Positions 1-12,434 are shown, numbered from the stretch's first letter. The stretch: DNA of 64,000 nt from Sarcophilus harrisii (GCF_902635505.1 NC_045427.1:87091460-87155459); one strand, 5' to 3'. Numbers and translations are program-made. Notes: a model not told the origin generated them from the sequence alone.

Positions 1-172
1 AACTACAAAGCCAGCATAAGGAACAGCTAGAAGATGGAGAGAGGGAGATAAAACATTTTAAATGAGCTTCTCTTTGCTCAGTAAATCAAGGCAAGGCTTA
101 GAGAAGTAAAGGGACTCTAACAAAGACCTCTCTCATTCTCAGGACTGCAGTTTACTTTAGAAATTTGCATAT

Positions 173-348
173 GATGTTTAAAATGATTGTACATATATAA
201 CTTATATCAGATTGCTTCCTGTCTTGGGGAGGAGGAGTAAGGAGAGGATGGAGGGGAGGAATCTGGAACTCAAAATCTTATAAAATAAATGTTGAAAACC
301 ATTTTTATTTGTAATTGGAAAAATAAAATACTATTAAGTGAAAAAGAT
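173..348 (+). mobile_element. L1 3' fragment with target duplication
   Basis: The segment ends in the 3' tail of an older marsupial L1 subfamily (GGAACTCAAAATCTTATAAA, then GTTGAAAACC, then an A-rich end). It is bracketed by a 12-base direct repeat AAATTTGCATAT at 161-172 and 349-360. It is severely 5' truncated, about 176 bases, with no coding sequence. Confidence 0.75.
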
Positions 349-1109
349 AAATTTGCATATTTAATTTGAACTATGGGATACTCATTCAAATATTTCTGCT
401 TTTTTTCCTTTTTTTAATGAAATTTTTTTCTGAACTATTATGAACTTCATATTTGCAGGTAGAGAGAGGTACCATGCCTCCATCTTCTCAGATTTCCTTG
501 ACTATGAGCCAAGACAAATGAGAAAATTCCCTTAAGTGTACTGAGGTAATCTGTTTCATAAGATTCTGATACAAGGATTACATATGGAAAAGAATGGAAA
601 AGCATTTGTTCAGTGTTTACTAAGGGGAATACAAATAGAAAAATAAGCAGTCTTCTTTTCTCTTAAGGAGCTCACACCTTAATTACAAGAGAGCACAAAT
701 AGAGGGGTCAGCTGCGGGGCATCTATACAATGGATTGATTGATTGTACTTTCACCTTCTGTCTCACAAAATTGTTAGAAGAAAGTGTTTTGTAAACCTCA
801 AAATACTACCAAAAGGTTCTTTGATTAGTCACTCCCCCAAATAGGAAAAAAGAACTAGAATTCTAATATTTGTTTATCTACATGCTAACCAAGCTGATCA
901 GAGATACATGATTGAAAACATAGACGAACACAGAATAAATATTAAGATTATTAGTGTATCTATGAATAAATGAGATAGCCAAATTGGCAAGACAGGTCCA
1001 TACTGAATTTTCCATTTGTTTTGTGTGATATAGGCATAGTCAAACTCTCTATGCTATTCTTTTAAAGTAGTACTTCCAAGAGAACAGCATGTACTTTCTT
1101 GTATTATAG

Positions 1110-1314
1110 TTTAGCCAGACCATACAGGTATTGGCCAGAATGGCTTGAAATGATCAACTACACATGTTTCAGCCAATTTGGCAGAGATATGTTGTATTTT
1201 GTGAGCGGGAAGGGAGGTGGTTGTAATGGCTCTTCAAACATTTTTCTGCACAACTCATTAATCAGCAGCAGAACAGCCAAGAGGGACAGTATTGCTTGGT
1301 TTCAGGACAAAGAG
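1110..1314 (+). other. Candidate exon-like open segment
   Basis: The segment lies between an AG at 1,108-1,109 (TTCTTGTATTATAG) and a strong AGAG|GTGAGT donor. It is open for 68 codons in one frame (encoding LARPYRYWPEWLEM near its start) in otherwise stop-rich AT DNA, and I see no match to L1, L2, MIR or the local SINEs. The product is unknown. It could be an exon of a gene to the left, a lncRNA exon, or chance. Confidence 0.25.
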
Positions 1315-3510
1315 GTGAGTTTTGTGGTTTGCAAGTGTGTGAAATGGGAATTCTAGTTTTGACTGATTGGTGCTGATGTCATTGCTAAAAATGATTATCA
1401 AGCTAGGGTCTTTTTATTTCAATCATTAAATAATTCATTTTTAAACTTGACAAACCTAGGCCTTAAAGGTCTTTCTGGTAAAAGAAAAAAGAACAATAGC
1501 TTCACAGAGAGAAAACATTATTGTTGAAAGCACCCTGAATAGGCAAGGTGTCCCTTCAGTCTAATTAGTTCATAAGGTGACAGCCAAAATCATTCCCAGT
1601 TCCAACCGTGGGCAGAGTTTTTACTACCTTTCCTGAATTAAACTTAGACTTCTCAATTCAAAGACTCTACTTCTGCATTCTTTATCTCTTCCTTTATATC
1701 CTTTCATTATTCCAGTCATCTCAGACCAATTACATCTTCTCTTCTCCCTAAAGTCTCTTTTAATTACTTCCACATACTTCCAGTATGTTTAAGACTGTAA
1801 GATTCTTTCTACAACCTTATCATAAATGAAATGCTTTCACTTTTACCGTTCATGGAGTGGATAGAGCATTAAGACATTCCTATTTATATCCCACCATATT
1901 TTGATGCTAATTTAAGAAAAAGTAAAAACAAAATAACTGAAGAGAAAAAATACTTGACCTTTCAAAACCATTCCCTCTAAAAAATTCACATTTTTCCATC
2001 TTTAACTTAGTATAATGTCTGTCATATTCATGAGGGTCTACATCAACTCTTAAATGTTTTCAGGATTTTCCTTCCTGTTGTCAACTACTCTTTCTTGAGT
2101 TTATTCCCAAGGTCCCTCTTGTTGGAGTCATCACTGTCTGTCATTGAAAATTGCTTATCATTTTTGAAAGAGTCAATATCTTTTTCATAAAGCATCTCAT
2201 AATGTTATCACTCCTTTGCAATAACTTGAGTATTTATAATTTTTTGGTAAAAAGAAATCCTAGAAACGGAAATCATTGAATTATTCTTCAATAAAAAAAA
2301 AAAAAAGCTATTTTCTTTTAAATCTGATGAGAATAATTCATGAATTATCTTCCTGACAAATCCTTTAAGTTTAAGCAACTTTTCATTGTGTTAGGAATCC
2401 TCAGTGGAAGCTATGTTACACATAAAAAAATCTGACTTCAAGATACAAAGGAAATGGTTCAAGACATAGCAGCAAAATATAATTTGTTATTTTGAGGAAA
2501 GCACTCTTAATTGGAAGATCTTATTCAGGAAAACTTTGCCACTGAATTCTCTGCTGAAAACAGTCTTAAGTTTGGTCTACAAAATGTCAGGAAAAAGAAG
2601 GATTTATGAAGTGCAGCTTTATAAGAAAAAATCCAGGGATGGGAATTGCCTGGGTAAGTAAAGTAAGAAGGCATAAGAGAAATCAAATGAATTTCTGTGT
2701 AAATCTTGCGAATAACTTTATATATATATGAAATCCATCAAATTCTGCAAACCTATTTTTCGCCTTTATGTGAAATAAAACATAAGCAAGTGTCTGTCAT
2801 TGAATGCCAGAAAATGTTCATGCTGGTTTCTTTAGTAGGTATTATATACAATACAATGAAATTCCAGAGGACATTTGTTTTTTATTTTAATGATCAGATT
2901 TTCAATAAATTCATTCTAATATTTTTGCTTATCTTAGAATTCCAACCAGATTGCATTGCCTCAAATGCATTTTATTAAAGAATGTGAATTTGAATGACAT
3001 ATGGTGTCCCTGTTGACACTGCAGATGTTGGTTAATTTTAGACTCCGAAAGAACAAAAGAACAGAAGCAATACCAAACAAATTAGTTTCTCTTGGGCCTT
3101 TTCTTGGAAAATTCCTTTTCTATCATCACCAGAGAATGGTGGGCCAGGGAATCTAAATTCTGTAGATTCAAGCCATCTTATAGAATACAAAGTTTTCTTC
3201 CTGAATACTGAATCACTGTATCACTAAAAGAATAATTGTGTTTATTTCTTGATGGAACCAAATAATGGGGTTTTAATTCAGTTTTTACTTTAAATGACAC
3301 AAGATCAGGAAAAGAGTGATATTCATAAAAATTTTTGTGGGCCACATTTGGGAGGTAACAAATATGGGGAAAGGACCATTTTTAAAAACCAAGTTATCTG
3401 TTCTGGTTATTTGAATAGTCTGAATGAATTAACCCATTATTGGAGCATCCTCTGCTTATCATTATAAGTAGGAATTTCTGAGTAGAACAAAAGATATTCA
3501 TTCCTATGCA

Positions 3511-3535
3511 TATATATATATATATATATATATAT
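3511..3535. repeat. (TA)n microsatellite
   Basis: About 13 perfect TA units. Confidence 0.95.
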
Positions 3536-3939
3536 GGCAAATAAGTTTTTAAAAACTCACTATCCTATAGAAGTATGTCAAAGCATATGCTCTATTTATG
3601 TTCACAAAGTATGAAAATAGGTAGAAGTTGTTACTATGTCCTTATGTTGTGTCCACCAAATACCCACAATATGATCCCAGGAACTAAGCACTTTAAAAGT
3701 CCCGAAATAAAAATAAGTTGTATCTTCCTTACTTCAAAGACTCTGTCATCTCATCAAGGTAGGCATTACCTTTATTCCAAATTCCAGCCTTTTTTGACTT
3801 CTAAACCTGTCAGTCTCTTAACGATGCATTCTCATAAATTCACCCCAGAGGGCTCAAGCAAGTGGGACTTCAAGTCTCTTATCACAGATACTAAATAGAA
3901 AATGTGGTCAATTACCCTTTTAACTTATTATCCGAATGA

Positions 3940-4695
3940 GAGTGCCTCTTTTTCCTCCCAGCCATATGCATTTCTTTGATGAACCTTCTTTTTTTCCTAA
4001 CTTCCTTATAACTATCAAGGACACCACCTTCTTAGTTACCCAAGGCTCACCACCTAGGTGTTATTTACTTTCTCTCACCACCATCCCTACAATCTGTGGT
4101 GAAGTTCTACTGATTCTATCTTCCCATTATCTCTGATATGCCTTCTCTGCTATCACTGTTATCACACTCATATCTGTACTACTTAAATAGCTTTCCATTT
4201 GGTCTCCCAGCCTCTTTTTTCATTAAAGTCCATCCTCTAGTCAGCTATCAGAATTATCTTCCTAAAGCATAAGTCTATGTCACCTTCCCATGCTTATCTC
4301 CATTCAATAAACTCGAGGCTCCCTATTACCCCTGGGATCAAATATAAAATTAGCTATTTAGCTTTTAAAGCCTTTCATAAACTGATTTCTCCCACCTTAT
4401 CAGTCTTCTTACATTTTATTTCCCTCCATATCATCCAATGACACTGTTGTCCTTACTGTTCCTCAAACAATACAATTCATTTTCCATCTCATTTAATGAT
4501 AGTGCCTTCTTTCTGAGATATCTCCTGTAGTCTGTCTTATACATAACTTGATTGAACACACTTGTTTATATGTTGTCTCCCTATTAGAAGATGAACTTCT
4601 TGAAAGCTAGGACTGTTTTTGCCTTTCTTTCTATCTCCAGTGGTTATTACAGTGACTGGCACATAGTAGGCACTCAATCAATACATGTTAACTAA
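3940..4695 (+). mobile_element. L2 LINE 3' region, sense
   Basis: Reads like the L2 3' end on the plus strand: CTCCCTATTACCCCTGGGATC, CCTTTCATAAACTGATTTCTC, then TTGAAAGCTAGGACTG and GTGACTGGCACATAGTAGGC with an ATCAATACATG end. It is diverged, with no coding capacity left; the short frame at 3,936-4,136 is a remnant or chance. Confidence 0.75.
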
Positions 4696-5149
4696 ACTTT
4701 ATAAATCTTTAATGTTACTTTTCTGTAAAAAATTTTCATTTGGAATGTTTTGCAACTTGCCCTTAGGCCTTTGTTGTTGTCCTTTGGGCAATGTTCTTCA
4801 GAGACTATGATATTTGTATGAGATAATTCTTTTAAGATTAAATTTACTGATCTGTATGAATATTTTTTAAAGACCCATATTTGCATTCTAGTAAGATATT
4901 TCAGGGTAGCACCAAGTCACTGCAGTGTTGAAACATCAAGTAAGCAACTAAACAAATATTTACTCATCAAAGAATAAAATAAAATAAAATTTAGGATAAA
5001 GCTTATGAAATCTTTTAAAAATTTCAAAAGCTAAGCACTCTTCTAAGGTCCAAGATGGATTTAATTCAAATTGATTTAATAAATAGTTAATAAACAACTA
5101 CTAGGTGCCTATTGAGAAGTATCCTCAAAGTCAAGAAAACCTGAATGAA

Positions 5150-5325
5150 TATCCAGCCTCTAATACATAGTAACTGTGTCATCCTGGGCAAGTCACTCAC
5201 TCTTTCAGTGCCCCCAGTAACTTTTTAAGACTAAAAAGAATAGAATGGCTGCAGATCAACATTGGTAGAAAGGGTTTTCTTATTGGGAGTTCCTATTTCC
5301 TATAAAATCATACCCCTAAACAAAA
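5150..5325 (+). mobile_element. Old marsupial SINE copy
   Basis: GTGTCATCCTGGGCAAGTCACT followed by TTTAAGACTAAAAAG and GGTTTTCTTATTGGGAGTTCC. The second half recurs at 14,545-14,690, which has the same TAAGACTAAAAG and ACATTGGTA blocks in the same order, so this is one family. The head is a degraded tRNA/MIR-like core. Confidence 0.6.
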
Positions 5326-5339
5326 AATAGAGAAAAGAA

Positions 5340-5463
5340 AAAGTACCAAAAACTGTGCTGGGAATAAGACTGGAAATAAAAATGAAACCAGTCCCTACAT
5401 TTAAGGAACTTATGTTGAGGAAATTTGGTGGGCGAGAAGGGAAGCAATATGTCCATAGATTTC

Positions 5464-5494
<31 letters not shown>

Positions 5495-6010
5495 CAGAGA
5501 CAGAGACACAGAGACAGAGACACAGAGAGAGATATACATAGAAAGTTTTAACATCTGTCAGGGAGGGATCATAAAAGCCCTCCTGGATGAATTGGCACTT
5601 GAGTTAATTTTGAATGAAGCTAGAAATTCTAAAATATGGAGGTGAGAACAGAAAACATTCAAGGCAGGAGGGCACAATCTGTGCAAAAGTATGGAGATAA
5701 AAGATGTAATATCATATATGAAGAAACAAGAAGTAGACCAGTTTGGCTAGAATACAGAGTTTGTAAGGGGAAGTAATAAGTCTGGAAAGATAGACTGGAA
5801 CTAAATTGTGAAGGGCTTTAAAGCTAAAAAGAGGAGTTTTGTATTTATCCCAGGGGCAATTGGGAGACAGTGAAGTTTAGTGTGTAGAGGAATGGCATGG
5901 CCATTCTTGTGCTTTAGAAATTTCATTTTGGTAACTGGATAGAGGACTTATTGAATGGCAGAGAGAACTGAAGTAAGGCCAATTACTTAAGACACAATTG
6001 CAGCATTCCA
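5340..6010 (-). mobile_element. L2 LINE fragment, antisense
   Basis: Reverse complement of the L2 3' end: ACTGTGCTGGGAATAAGACTGG, AGGCAGGAGGGCACAATCTG, GGCTAGAATACAGAG, GAAGGGCTTTAAAGC, GGCAATTGGGAGACAGTGAAG. It is interrupted at 5,466-5,535 by a TA/GAGACA simple repeat. The frame at 5,355-5,645 runs through that simple repeat and is not a gene. Confidence 0.75.
5466..5535. repeat. TA and GAGACA simple repeat
   Basis: A short TA run passes into GA and ACAGAG units. Confidence 0.9.
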
Positions 6011-6439
6011 AAGGAGAGTTGATGGTGCCCTAGACTTTTGACTGCAAGTGAAGGCAGATTAAAGAGATGTAAAAACAGAATTGGCACTGCTTGGCAACTG
6101 ATCGAATTTGGGCAGTGGAGGAGGTTGAGGGATCATGAATGTCCAATCTATTTTTCAGAAAAAAAAAAATCAACTGAGACTCAGAGAAGTTGTGACTTGC
6201 CTAAACAAGTAGTTAAATGACAAAGGTGATATTTTAATCCAAATCCTCAGACTCCTACTGTCTTGTTCTACAGCATTGGATAGACTTGGCAATTGACTGG
6301 CTAAAAGGTTGTATAAGAGCTGAAGTTGACCTCAGTTACAAATCTGTGTAAGGATAATAATGCCCTCCATAGATATAGAGCAGTGAAGAAGTGCAGTGGG
6401 TTTAGGGGAAAAGATAAATAAATTCTATTTTAGACAGTG

Positions 6440-7490
6440 ATTTTTGAGATACCTATGATGGTGAAGATGCCCAGCAGTTTAAGAATTCTACTTGATAGTG
6501 AATGTTATGATAATGCTAACCAATAATATTAAGGTAATCAGAATATTTTTCTAGGCAATTCCAAAAAGTAATACATATTGTGTGTGTCTGTGTGTGTATC
6601 ACCTTTCCTTTTTCATAGTTCTTTATCATTTGCAGCACAACTTCAGGCCCCTGCAGGCAAAGGCTTTTTCTTTTCCATTCAGTAACTCTTTCAGTGCTTG
6701 TATTTGTGAGCACTGTCAAAATTAAAGGAACAGATGGTCTTACCCTGGATTCCTCTTACAAGGAACTGAGCCAGTTTATTTTAGAGAGTCAGTACTAGTT
6801 TGGTGTTAGCAGTGAATGGAATTGTTTCTAAAGCATTTCTGATATAGGTCCACAATCTTATCAGGATTAATCTGATTTTTTCCCCCATTTCCATCAATCA
6901 AATCTATCAAAATCCATTTTGATTTTTGCTGAGCCTCAGTTCTAGTGTGAGCTTCCTTTTTAGTGAGTTCCTTTTTAGGAACTTGCAGAACCTTTTTAGG
7001 CTGCAAGAAGCATCATCTTGATAGGATTATTAATATTATAGTTAATCCTACAGATTTAATATAGGCTACATCCATAGTGAATTCTATTTTTTTATGCAAA
7101 ATCTCTAAAAAAGATTTCTAAAATATTATATGGTATTGCCTAAGTTATTAAATGATATACAAAGAAATATTTTTGTAAAATTCTGTTTCATAATAAATAA
7201 GGGATATCTAATTTTGAAATAAACCTTTTTTAATGAAAATTTTGAGGCAATGATATCACTCAGATTAGTTTAAAATACCAACATTTGCAATGTGCCAGTA
7301 GTAGAGTGATTACTGATGATGATATTTTGTTATCATGTATAGAACAGCATGTTTTCATCCAAGAATTTTAGAATGCTTTATTTCATAGGTGCTTGTTAGC
7401 AAGTGTTGTGATTTTCAATTTATAAAACTATGGCCTGAAGAAGTTAAATGACTTCCAAAAGTTTCATGCTTACTCAAAAGTACACCTTAA
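6440..7490. other. AT-rich DNA, nothing recognised
   Basis: No gene, RNA or clear repeat seen apart from a short TG run near 6,582. Minus-strand frames at 6,516-6,719 and 6,806-7,006 have no recognisable domain. Confidence 0.5.
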
Positions 7491-7499
7491 TGATGACAA

Positions 7500-7725
7500 T
7501 TATAATTTATTTTTATTTTGTATTTTAAGATTTACAAAGTGCTTTTCTTAACAACACTGTGAAACAGGCAGTGGAAATAAATTTTATCCAATTTACCAGC
7601 ATGAGGAAATTTTGACTCAGAGACGTTAAGCAATTTGTCCCAAGTCACAAACTTGCTAAATGGGAAGCTAGGATCAATCCCAGATTTTTTGACTCCAAAA
7701 CCAGAGTACAATCTACTATATCATA
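7500..7725 (-). mobile_element. MIR-class SINE, antisense
   Basis: TTTACAAAGTGCTTTTC ... GAGGAAATTTTGACTCAGAGACG ... TTAAGCAATTTGTCCCAAGTCACA ... AGCTAGGATC is the reverse complement of the MIR core and tail. It is old and diverged. A (CA)n run follows at 7,738-7,752. Confidence 0.7.
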
Positions 7726-8191
7726 CTGTCAATTACATACACACACACACACTCAGATATGTGTATATATATATGCACATTTTTATGGATTGTATATATG
7801 CACATATACTACACATAGGTACAGGTAATCGTAACTTTTAAAATAACACTAAAATTCCTTGGAGCTTCTTAAACTCACGGATTCTCAGTAAGAAAGGAGC
7901 TTGGAGACCAACTATTTTAGCTCACATCCGAGCAGAAATCTCCTCTTCAACAGCTACCTACCTCACCCTAAAGAACTCTAGTAGGGTCTTCCAAAATAGG
8001 GCATTCACTCCACTTTGGGTCAGCTCTGTCTATATTACAATGACTCAAATTCTTCTTTACAATTTTTACCCATTCATCCTACTTTGTTACTTTGGGGCTA
8101 AGCAAAACTAATCTAATTGATCTTCTATATGACAATCTCTAATTGCATAAAGACAGCCTTTTCTACCCAGGGCTAAACAATTCCAATTTCT

Positions 8192-8326
8192 TTTTTTTTC
8201 CTGAGGTAATTGGGGTTAAGGGACTTGCCCAGGTCACACAGATAGGAAATATTAAGTGTCTGAGGCTGGATTTGAATTCAGGTCCTCCTGATTTCAGGGC
8301 TGGTGCTCTATCCCGTGTGCTGCATG
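8192..8326 (-). mobile_element. Marsupial tRNA-derived SINE, antisense
   Basis: It starts with a T-run, then CTGAGGTAATTGGGGTTAAG, AGTGTCTGAGGCTGGATTTG (reverse of the B-box region) and GGTGCTCTATCC. A near-identical 12-base duplication ATTCYAATTTCT flanks it at 8,180-8,191 and 8,327-8,338. The reverse-strand frame at 8,163-8,513 is a by-product of the SINE. Confidence 0.85.
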
Positions 8327-8699
8327 ATTCTAATTTCTGCAAGCAATCTTCAAATGTTATGATTTCAAGTTGTCTTACCATCATAGATATCATTCTGAAT
8401 ATCGTTCTTCTATGAATGTCATCTATTGCTAAATTAGTATTTTTAGAAGGAAGATGTAAAATGCTGAATAATAGAATACATCCATGAGGGCCTATCATGT
8501 ACCCCCCCCTCAACTATATTCACTGTTATCTGGTTCCTCTATAGAATACAAGCTGTTGTTTTCTGTAGAATAATCTCTTCAATGAAGTTCTACATGTGAT
8601 GATATGTCTACCTAACCAACAAAATGTAGGTGAATAATGGGACCAGAGTATAGGGTATTAGAAAAAGCACTGAGCAGAGAATCAGAATGACATGATAAA

Positions 8700-9150
8700 A
8701 TAGAAATAATATGTGAATATAGCATAGAACATGTTTTATATGACATGTGCTTTTATGCCATGTGACACATGGTACCATCATCATATATCACCAATGCACA
8801 AAGCCACACCTCATCAAGTGTCCCAGTGATACGTGACATACATGGGATAACACACGAGTAACATGTCATTCATACCATGTGAGGACACGTGGTGAAAAGT
8901 GGTGTGACATGGCGTTATTGTGTGACATGTGTTGGTACTTGACCTGTGATGGCACAAGATGATGCAATTTGACAGTTTATGATATGTGTCTTGTGATGTC
9001 AGGCGATGATGTATGAATATGGCATGTGACATGTGACAAATGCCATGATACAGGGACGTGATAACAAGTGATAGTGTGTTGTGCCATGCATGCACCATAA
9101 TGTGACAATGGCATATGGCATGGGACATGATAAGGTATCATATAACGGAA
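8700..9150. repeat. Degenerate TGTGACATG-rich patch
   Basis: The short word GTGACATG and its variants (CATGTGACA, ACGTGACAT, CATGTGAGG, ATGTGACAA) recur at least a dozen times over about 450 bases with irregular spacing, for instance at about 8,739, 8,759, 8,829, 8,902, 8,919, 9,021 and 9,101. I see no fixed period. It looks like an old, decayed minisatellite. The 104-codon minus-strand frame here is rich in His/Thr/Cys because of the repeat and is not credited as a gene. Confidence 0.6.
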
Positions 9151-9487
9151 TATAAAAAAGAATCTGTCAATTCACTATTATGGGGACCATGTTGGTATGG
9201 TCATCATACTCATCATCATCACAGGCAGCTGCTACCAGTCTATGACTTAGTAATAAGGAGAAGCATGAGGCACAAAAAAATTAAGCAAAATGAACAAGGT
9301 CACATTCCTTTGAATGTGAATGAACAGCAATAAACTGTCTAGGCACACAGTCTAAACCAGGTTGAGTGTAACTGAGAGGCCTCAAACTGATCAGTTAAGG
9401 GGATGTCTGTCCTTGAGCATCTGAAAGTGCCTTTCATCTCTTGCATTCATAAGCATTACTTTACATCAGTGATGTTAATCTTGCTAT

Positions 9488-9907
9488 TGTAATGCTGAAG
9501 AAACTGAGCAAGACAAGAGATTAGAGAATTCAATAGTTTATTAAATGGAGAGAAATACTGGGACCAACGGATCCATGATTGATCCCAAGGCTACACAAAG
9601 AGTCCAGCCCCGAGTATTGGGACAGCAAGCTTTTTTATAGGATAACAAGAATAATGACATACTGGGGGAGGCACCTAGATGGGGATAACCTAATGGTGGG
9701 GTAGGTTATTAATATATTCTAATGACATCTAAAATGGGTAAACCTTTATCTTGTCAAACATTAAGAAGGAATGTCTATAACCTAAAGATATTTAAAACCT
9801 TTATCTCAAACATTAAGAGGGGAAGGTCATAACCTAAGGCATTATAACTAAATAGGACAATTAGAGAAACTGGGTCATGACATTAAAAAGGGAACTTTGG
9901 TACAACA
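9488..9907 (-). mobile_element. Solo LTR, class I (ERV1-like), 420 bp
   Basis: Bounded by TGTAATG at the left and TACAACA at the right, with the 4-base duplication CTAT on each side (9,484-9,487 and 9,908-9,911). Read on the minus strand it has LTR parts in order: a TATA box (reverse of TTTTTTATAG at 9,631), an AATAAA signal (reverse of 9,537-9,542) and a T-rich tail ending in ACA. Four-base duplications are typical of gammaretrovirus-like class I elements. No internal region adjoins it; it is a fossil of moderate age. Confidence 0.8.
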
Positions 9908-10261
9908 CTATGCTCTTAAACTAGTATCCTTTTTCCTTCCTCCCTTTTATAGTCAAACTCTTAAAAAAAGTAAAAAGTTGTTTACACTCACTGCTTTATA
10001 TTTGTTTTCTTTTTCCCTTATTTCCTATTTCTAGCCAGTTACCAAATCCTGCTGAGACTTCATGTTCCTTAAATCTATCCATTCCTCTCTACTGATAATA
10101 TCATTACATTTCTTTATCCCCAATTTGGTCCTGGCCATTCATCTCTAGAAATCTACAGCTTCTTGCTACTCTTCTGGCTTGATTTTTATCCCAAACCACT
10201 CTGCATTGAACTACTTGTATAATCTTCCTTAAAAATATTTCTTCCCTCCCTACATTTGATG

Positions 10262-10805
10262 TGGTTAGTGGCAATGCAGAGAGTCATGAGAATCCCCTCT
10301 AGTCAACGCAGGTCCAACATGAAAGAATTCATGAACTCGAAAAGTCTGAATGGCAAAAGGGGAGTTTATTGTTGGCACTGAAAACCAGCTTTGCTAGGAA
10401 TACAGACTTCTTAATGGCAAGGTCCTGTCAGAAAAATAGAGGTTATCACTGAGAAGAGGGTCTCTTCACAGCGGGCAAAAGTTCTGGTAGGCAGCTGTGC
10501 AAAGAAGAGAGGCACCTTGACAAAGAATAATTCCTATTTTAGACTTCTGCAAAGATTTGGAGTTCAAAATGGTCATTTTATAAGAAGTCTGGGGGTAGGG
10601 CTTCCACTGAGTAAGATTCCTTCAATGTTGTCACTGCTCTCAAGCCTTGATTTCCAGTTGAATGAGATCATTTAAGTTCAAGCTACTAGAAGTGGTCCTG
10701 GACTAATTTTCAACTCAATAGAGGGTACAACTACTCAAGAGAGGGTGCAGCTAGTCCCCACCAAGATAACAGAATGAAACCACTTATCTTGATTCTCTGT
10801 GGCAG
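10262..10805 (-). mobile_element. LTR-like fossil, ends not fixed
   Basis: On the minus strand it shows a TATA-like CTTATAAAATG (about 10,577) and an AATAAA (about 10,369) in LTR order, with a lower AT content than its flanks. I could not find a matching pair of target duplications, so the ends are approximate and the class is open. Confidence 0.45.
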
Positions 10806-11412
10806 GCCTCTCCCAGAGGAGAGTCTTTTTTCCCATTGCTCGCCAAAAGTCAAGGGCAAGACACAATTTACATCACATTCATCTGTTAAATTCTTTATCT
10901 GTCCTTCAAAATCCAATTCCAGTGTCTTTTGCTCTAGAAGGCTATCCTTTACATCTCATATTAGAAGCAAGATGCTTTCAAAATCCACAAAGCACTTTGT
11001 TTTACAACTCTCTAGTGTGTTAAAGTAATATTGCTTACTATAGTGATTTATGTTAGCATCATCTTCCTGTTAGAATGTCAGCTCCATGAGGGGTGTATGG
11101 GCTGTTCTAAGGAGGATTAACATCGTGATGTGAGGGCCTGCTGACCTTTTTCAGGGCTGTTCCATTCACCTTTGATGTTCATCTAACTCCCAATACTTAC
11201 CCCTGCTTCCAAGAAGCTGTAGCATGCACAGTGGCCACACTCCTGTAAAATTTTCTGCACACATAGCCTAAACCAGGTTACAGTTGACCAACTTAACCCT
11301 TCAGTAAGCTAGTGAGGTATGTGAAGACTTCTGGTGTGCAACAGATAAATGATGAACCAATTTTTTTTTTTTTTATCTAAAACTTCCAGGAAGGAAGAAC
11401 TTGTAACTTCCT

Positions 11413-12416
11413 TTTTTTTTTTTTTTTTTAAATTTTTTTATTTAATAGCCTTTTATTTACAGGATATATACATAGGTAACTTTACAGCATTAACAATTGC
11501 CAAACCTCTTGTTCCAATTTTTCACCTCTTACCCCCCACCCCCCCTAAATGTCAGGATGACCAGTAGATGTTAAAATATATTAAAATATAACTTAGATAC
11601 ACAATAAGTATACATGACCAAAACATTATTTTGCTGTACAAAAAGAATCAGACTCTGAATTATTGTACAATTAGCTTGTGAAGGAAATCAAAATGCAGGT
11701 GTGCATAACTATAGGGATTGGAATTCAATGTAATGGTTTTAGTCATCTCCCAGAGTTCTTTTTCTGGGTATAGCTAGTTCAGTTCATTACTGCTCCATTA
11801 GAAATGATTTGGTTGATCTCGTTGCTGAGGATGGCCTGATCCATCAGAACTGGTCATCATCTAGTATTGTTGTAGAGGTATATAATGATCTCCTGGTCCT
11901 GCTCATTTCACTCAGCATCAGTTCATGTAAGTCTCTCCAGGCCTTTCTGAAATCATCCTGTTGGTCATTTCTTACAGAACAGTAATATTCCATAATTTTC
12001 ATATACCACAATTTATTCAGCCATTCTCCAACTGATGGACATCCATTCAGTTTCCAGTTTCTAGCCACTACAAAAAGGGCTGCCACAAACATTCGTGCAC
12101 ATACAGGTCCCTTTCCCTTCTTTATAATCTCTTTGGGATATAATCCCAGTAGTAACACTGCTGGATCAAAGGGTATGCACAGTTTGATAACTTTTGAGCA
12201 TAGATCCAAACTACTTCTCCAAAATGGTTGGATTGTTCACAACTCCACCAACAATGAATCAATGTCCCAGTTTTCCCACATCCCTCAACAATCATCATTA
12301 TTTTTTCCTGTCATCTTAGCCAATCTGACAGGTGTGTAGTGGTATCTTAGAGTTGTCTTAATTTGCATTTCTCTGATTAATAATGACTTGGAGCATCTTT
12401 TCATATGACTAGAAAT
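11413..12416 (-). mobile_element. Young L1, 5'-truncated, about 1.0 kb
   Basis: A T-run followed by the L1 3' end (TAATAGCCTTTTATTTACAG, then the TTTACAGCATTAACAATTGCC block). The minus-strand frame at 11,844-12,209 encodes the C-terminal end of ORF2. It is flanked by a perfect 18-base duplication AAGAACTTGTAACTTCCT at 11,395-11,412 and 12,417-12,434. The identical duplications and high similarity to the other copies here suggest a recent insertion. It cannot move by itself, being 5' truncated. Confidence 0.92.
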
Positions 12417-12434
12417 AAGAACTTGTAACTTCCT

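Larger units (their letters stand above)
361..3935. other. AT-rich DNA, no gene or clear repeat
   Basis: Apart from the exon-like segment at 1,110-1,314 and a (TA)n run at 3,511-3,535, I see no gene. Parts of 1,660-2,150 have the pyrimidine-rich look of decayed L2. The open frames at 2,706-2,978 and 3,575-3,898 have no recognisable domain and are probably chance. Confidence 0.5.

Noticed and set aside
8814-9128. His/Cys-rich 104-codon protein, possibly metal-binding
   Set aside because: The composition comes from the recurring TGTGACATG word; there is no start context or domain.
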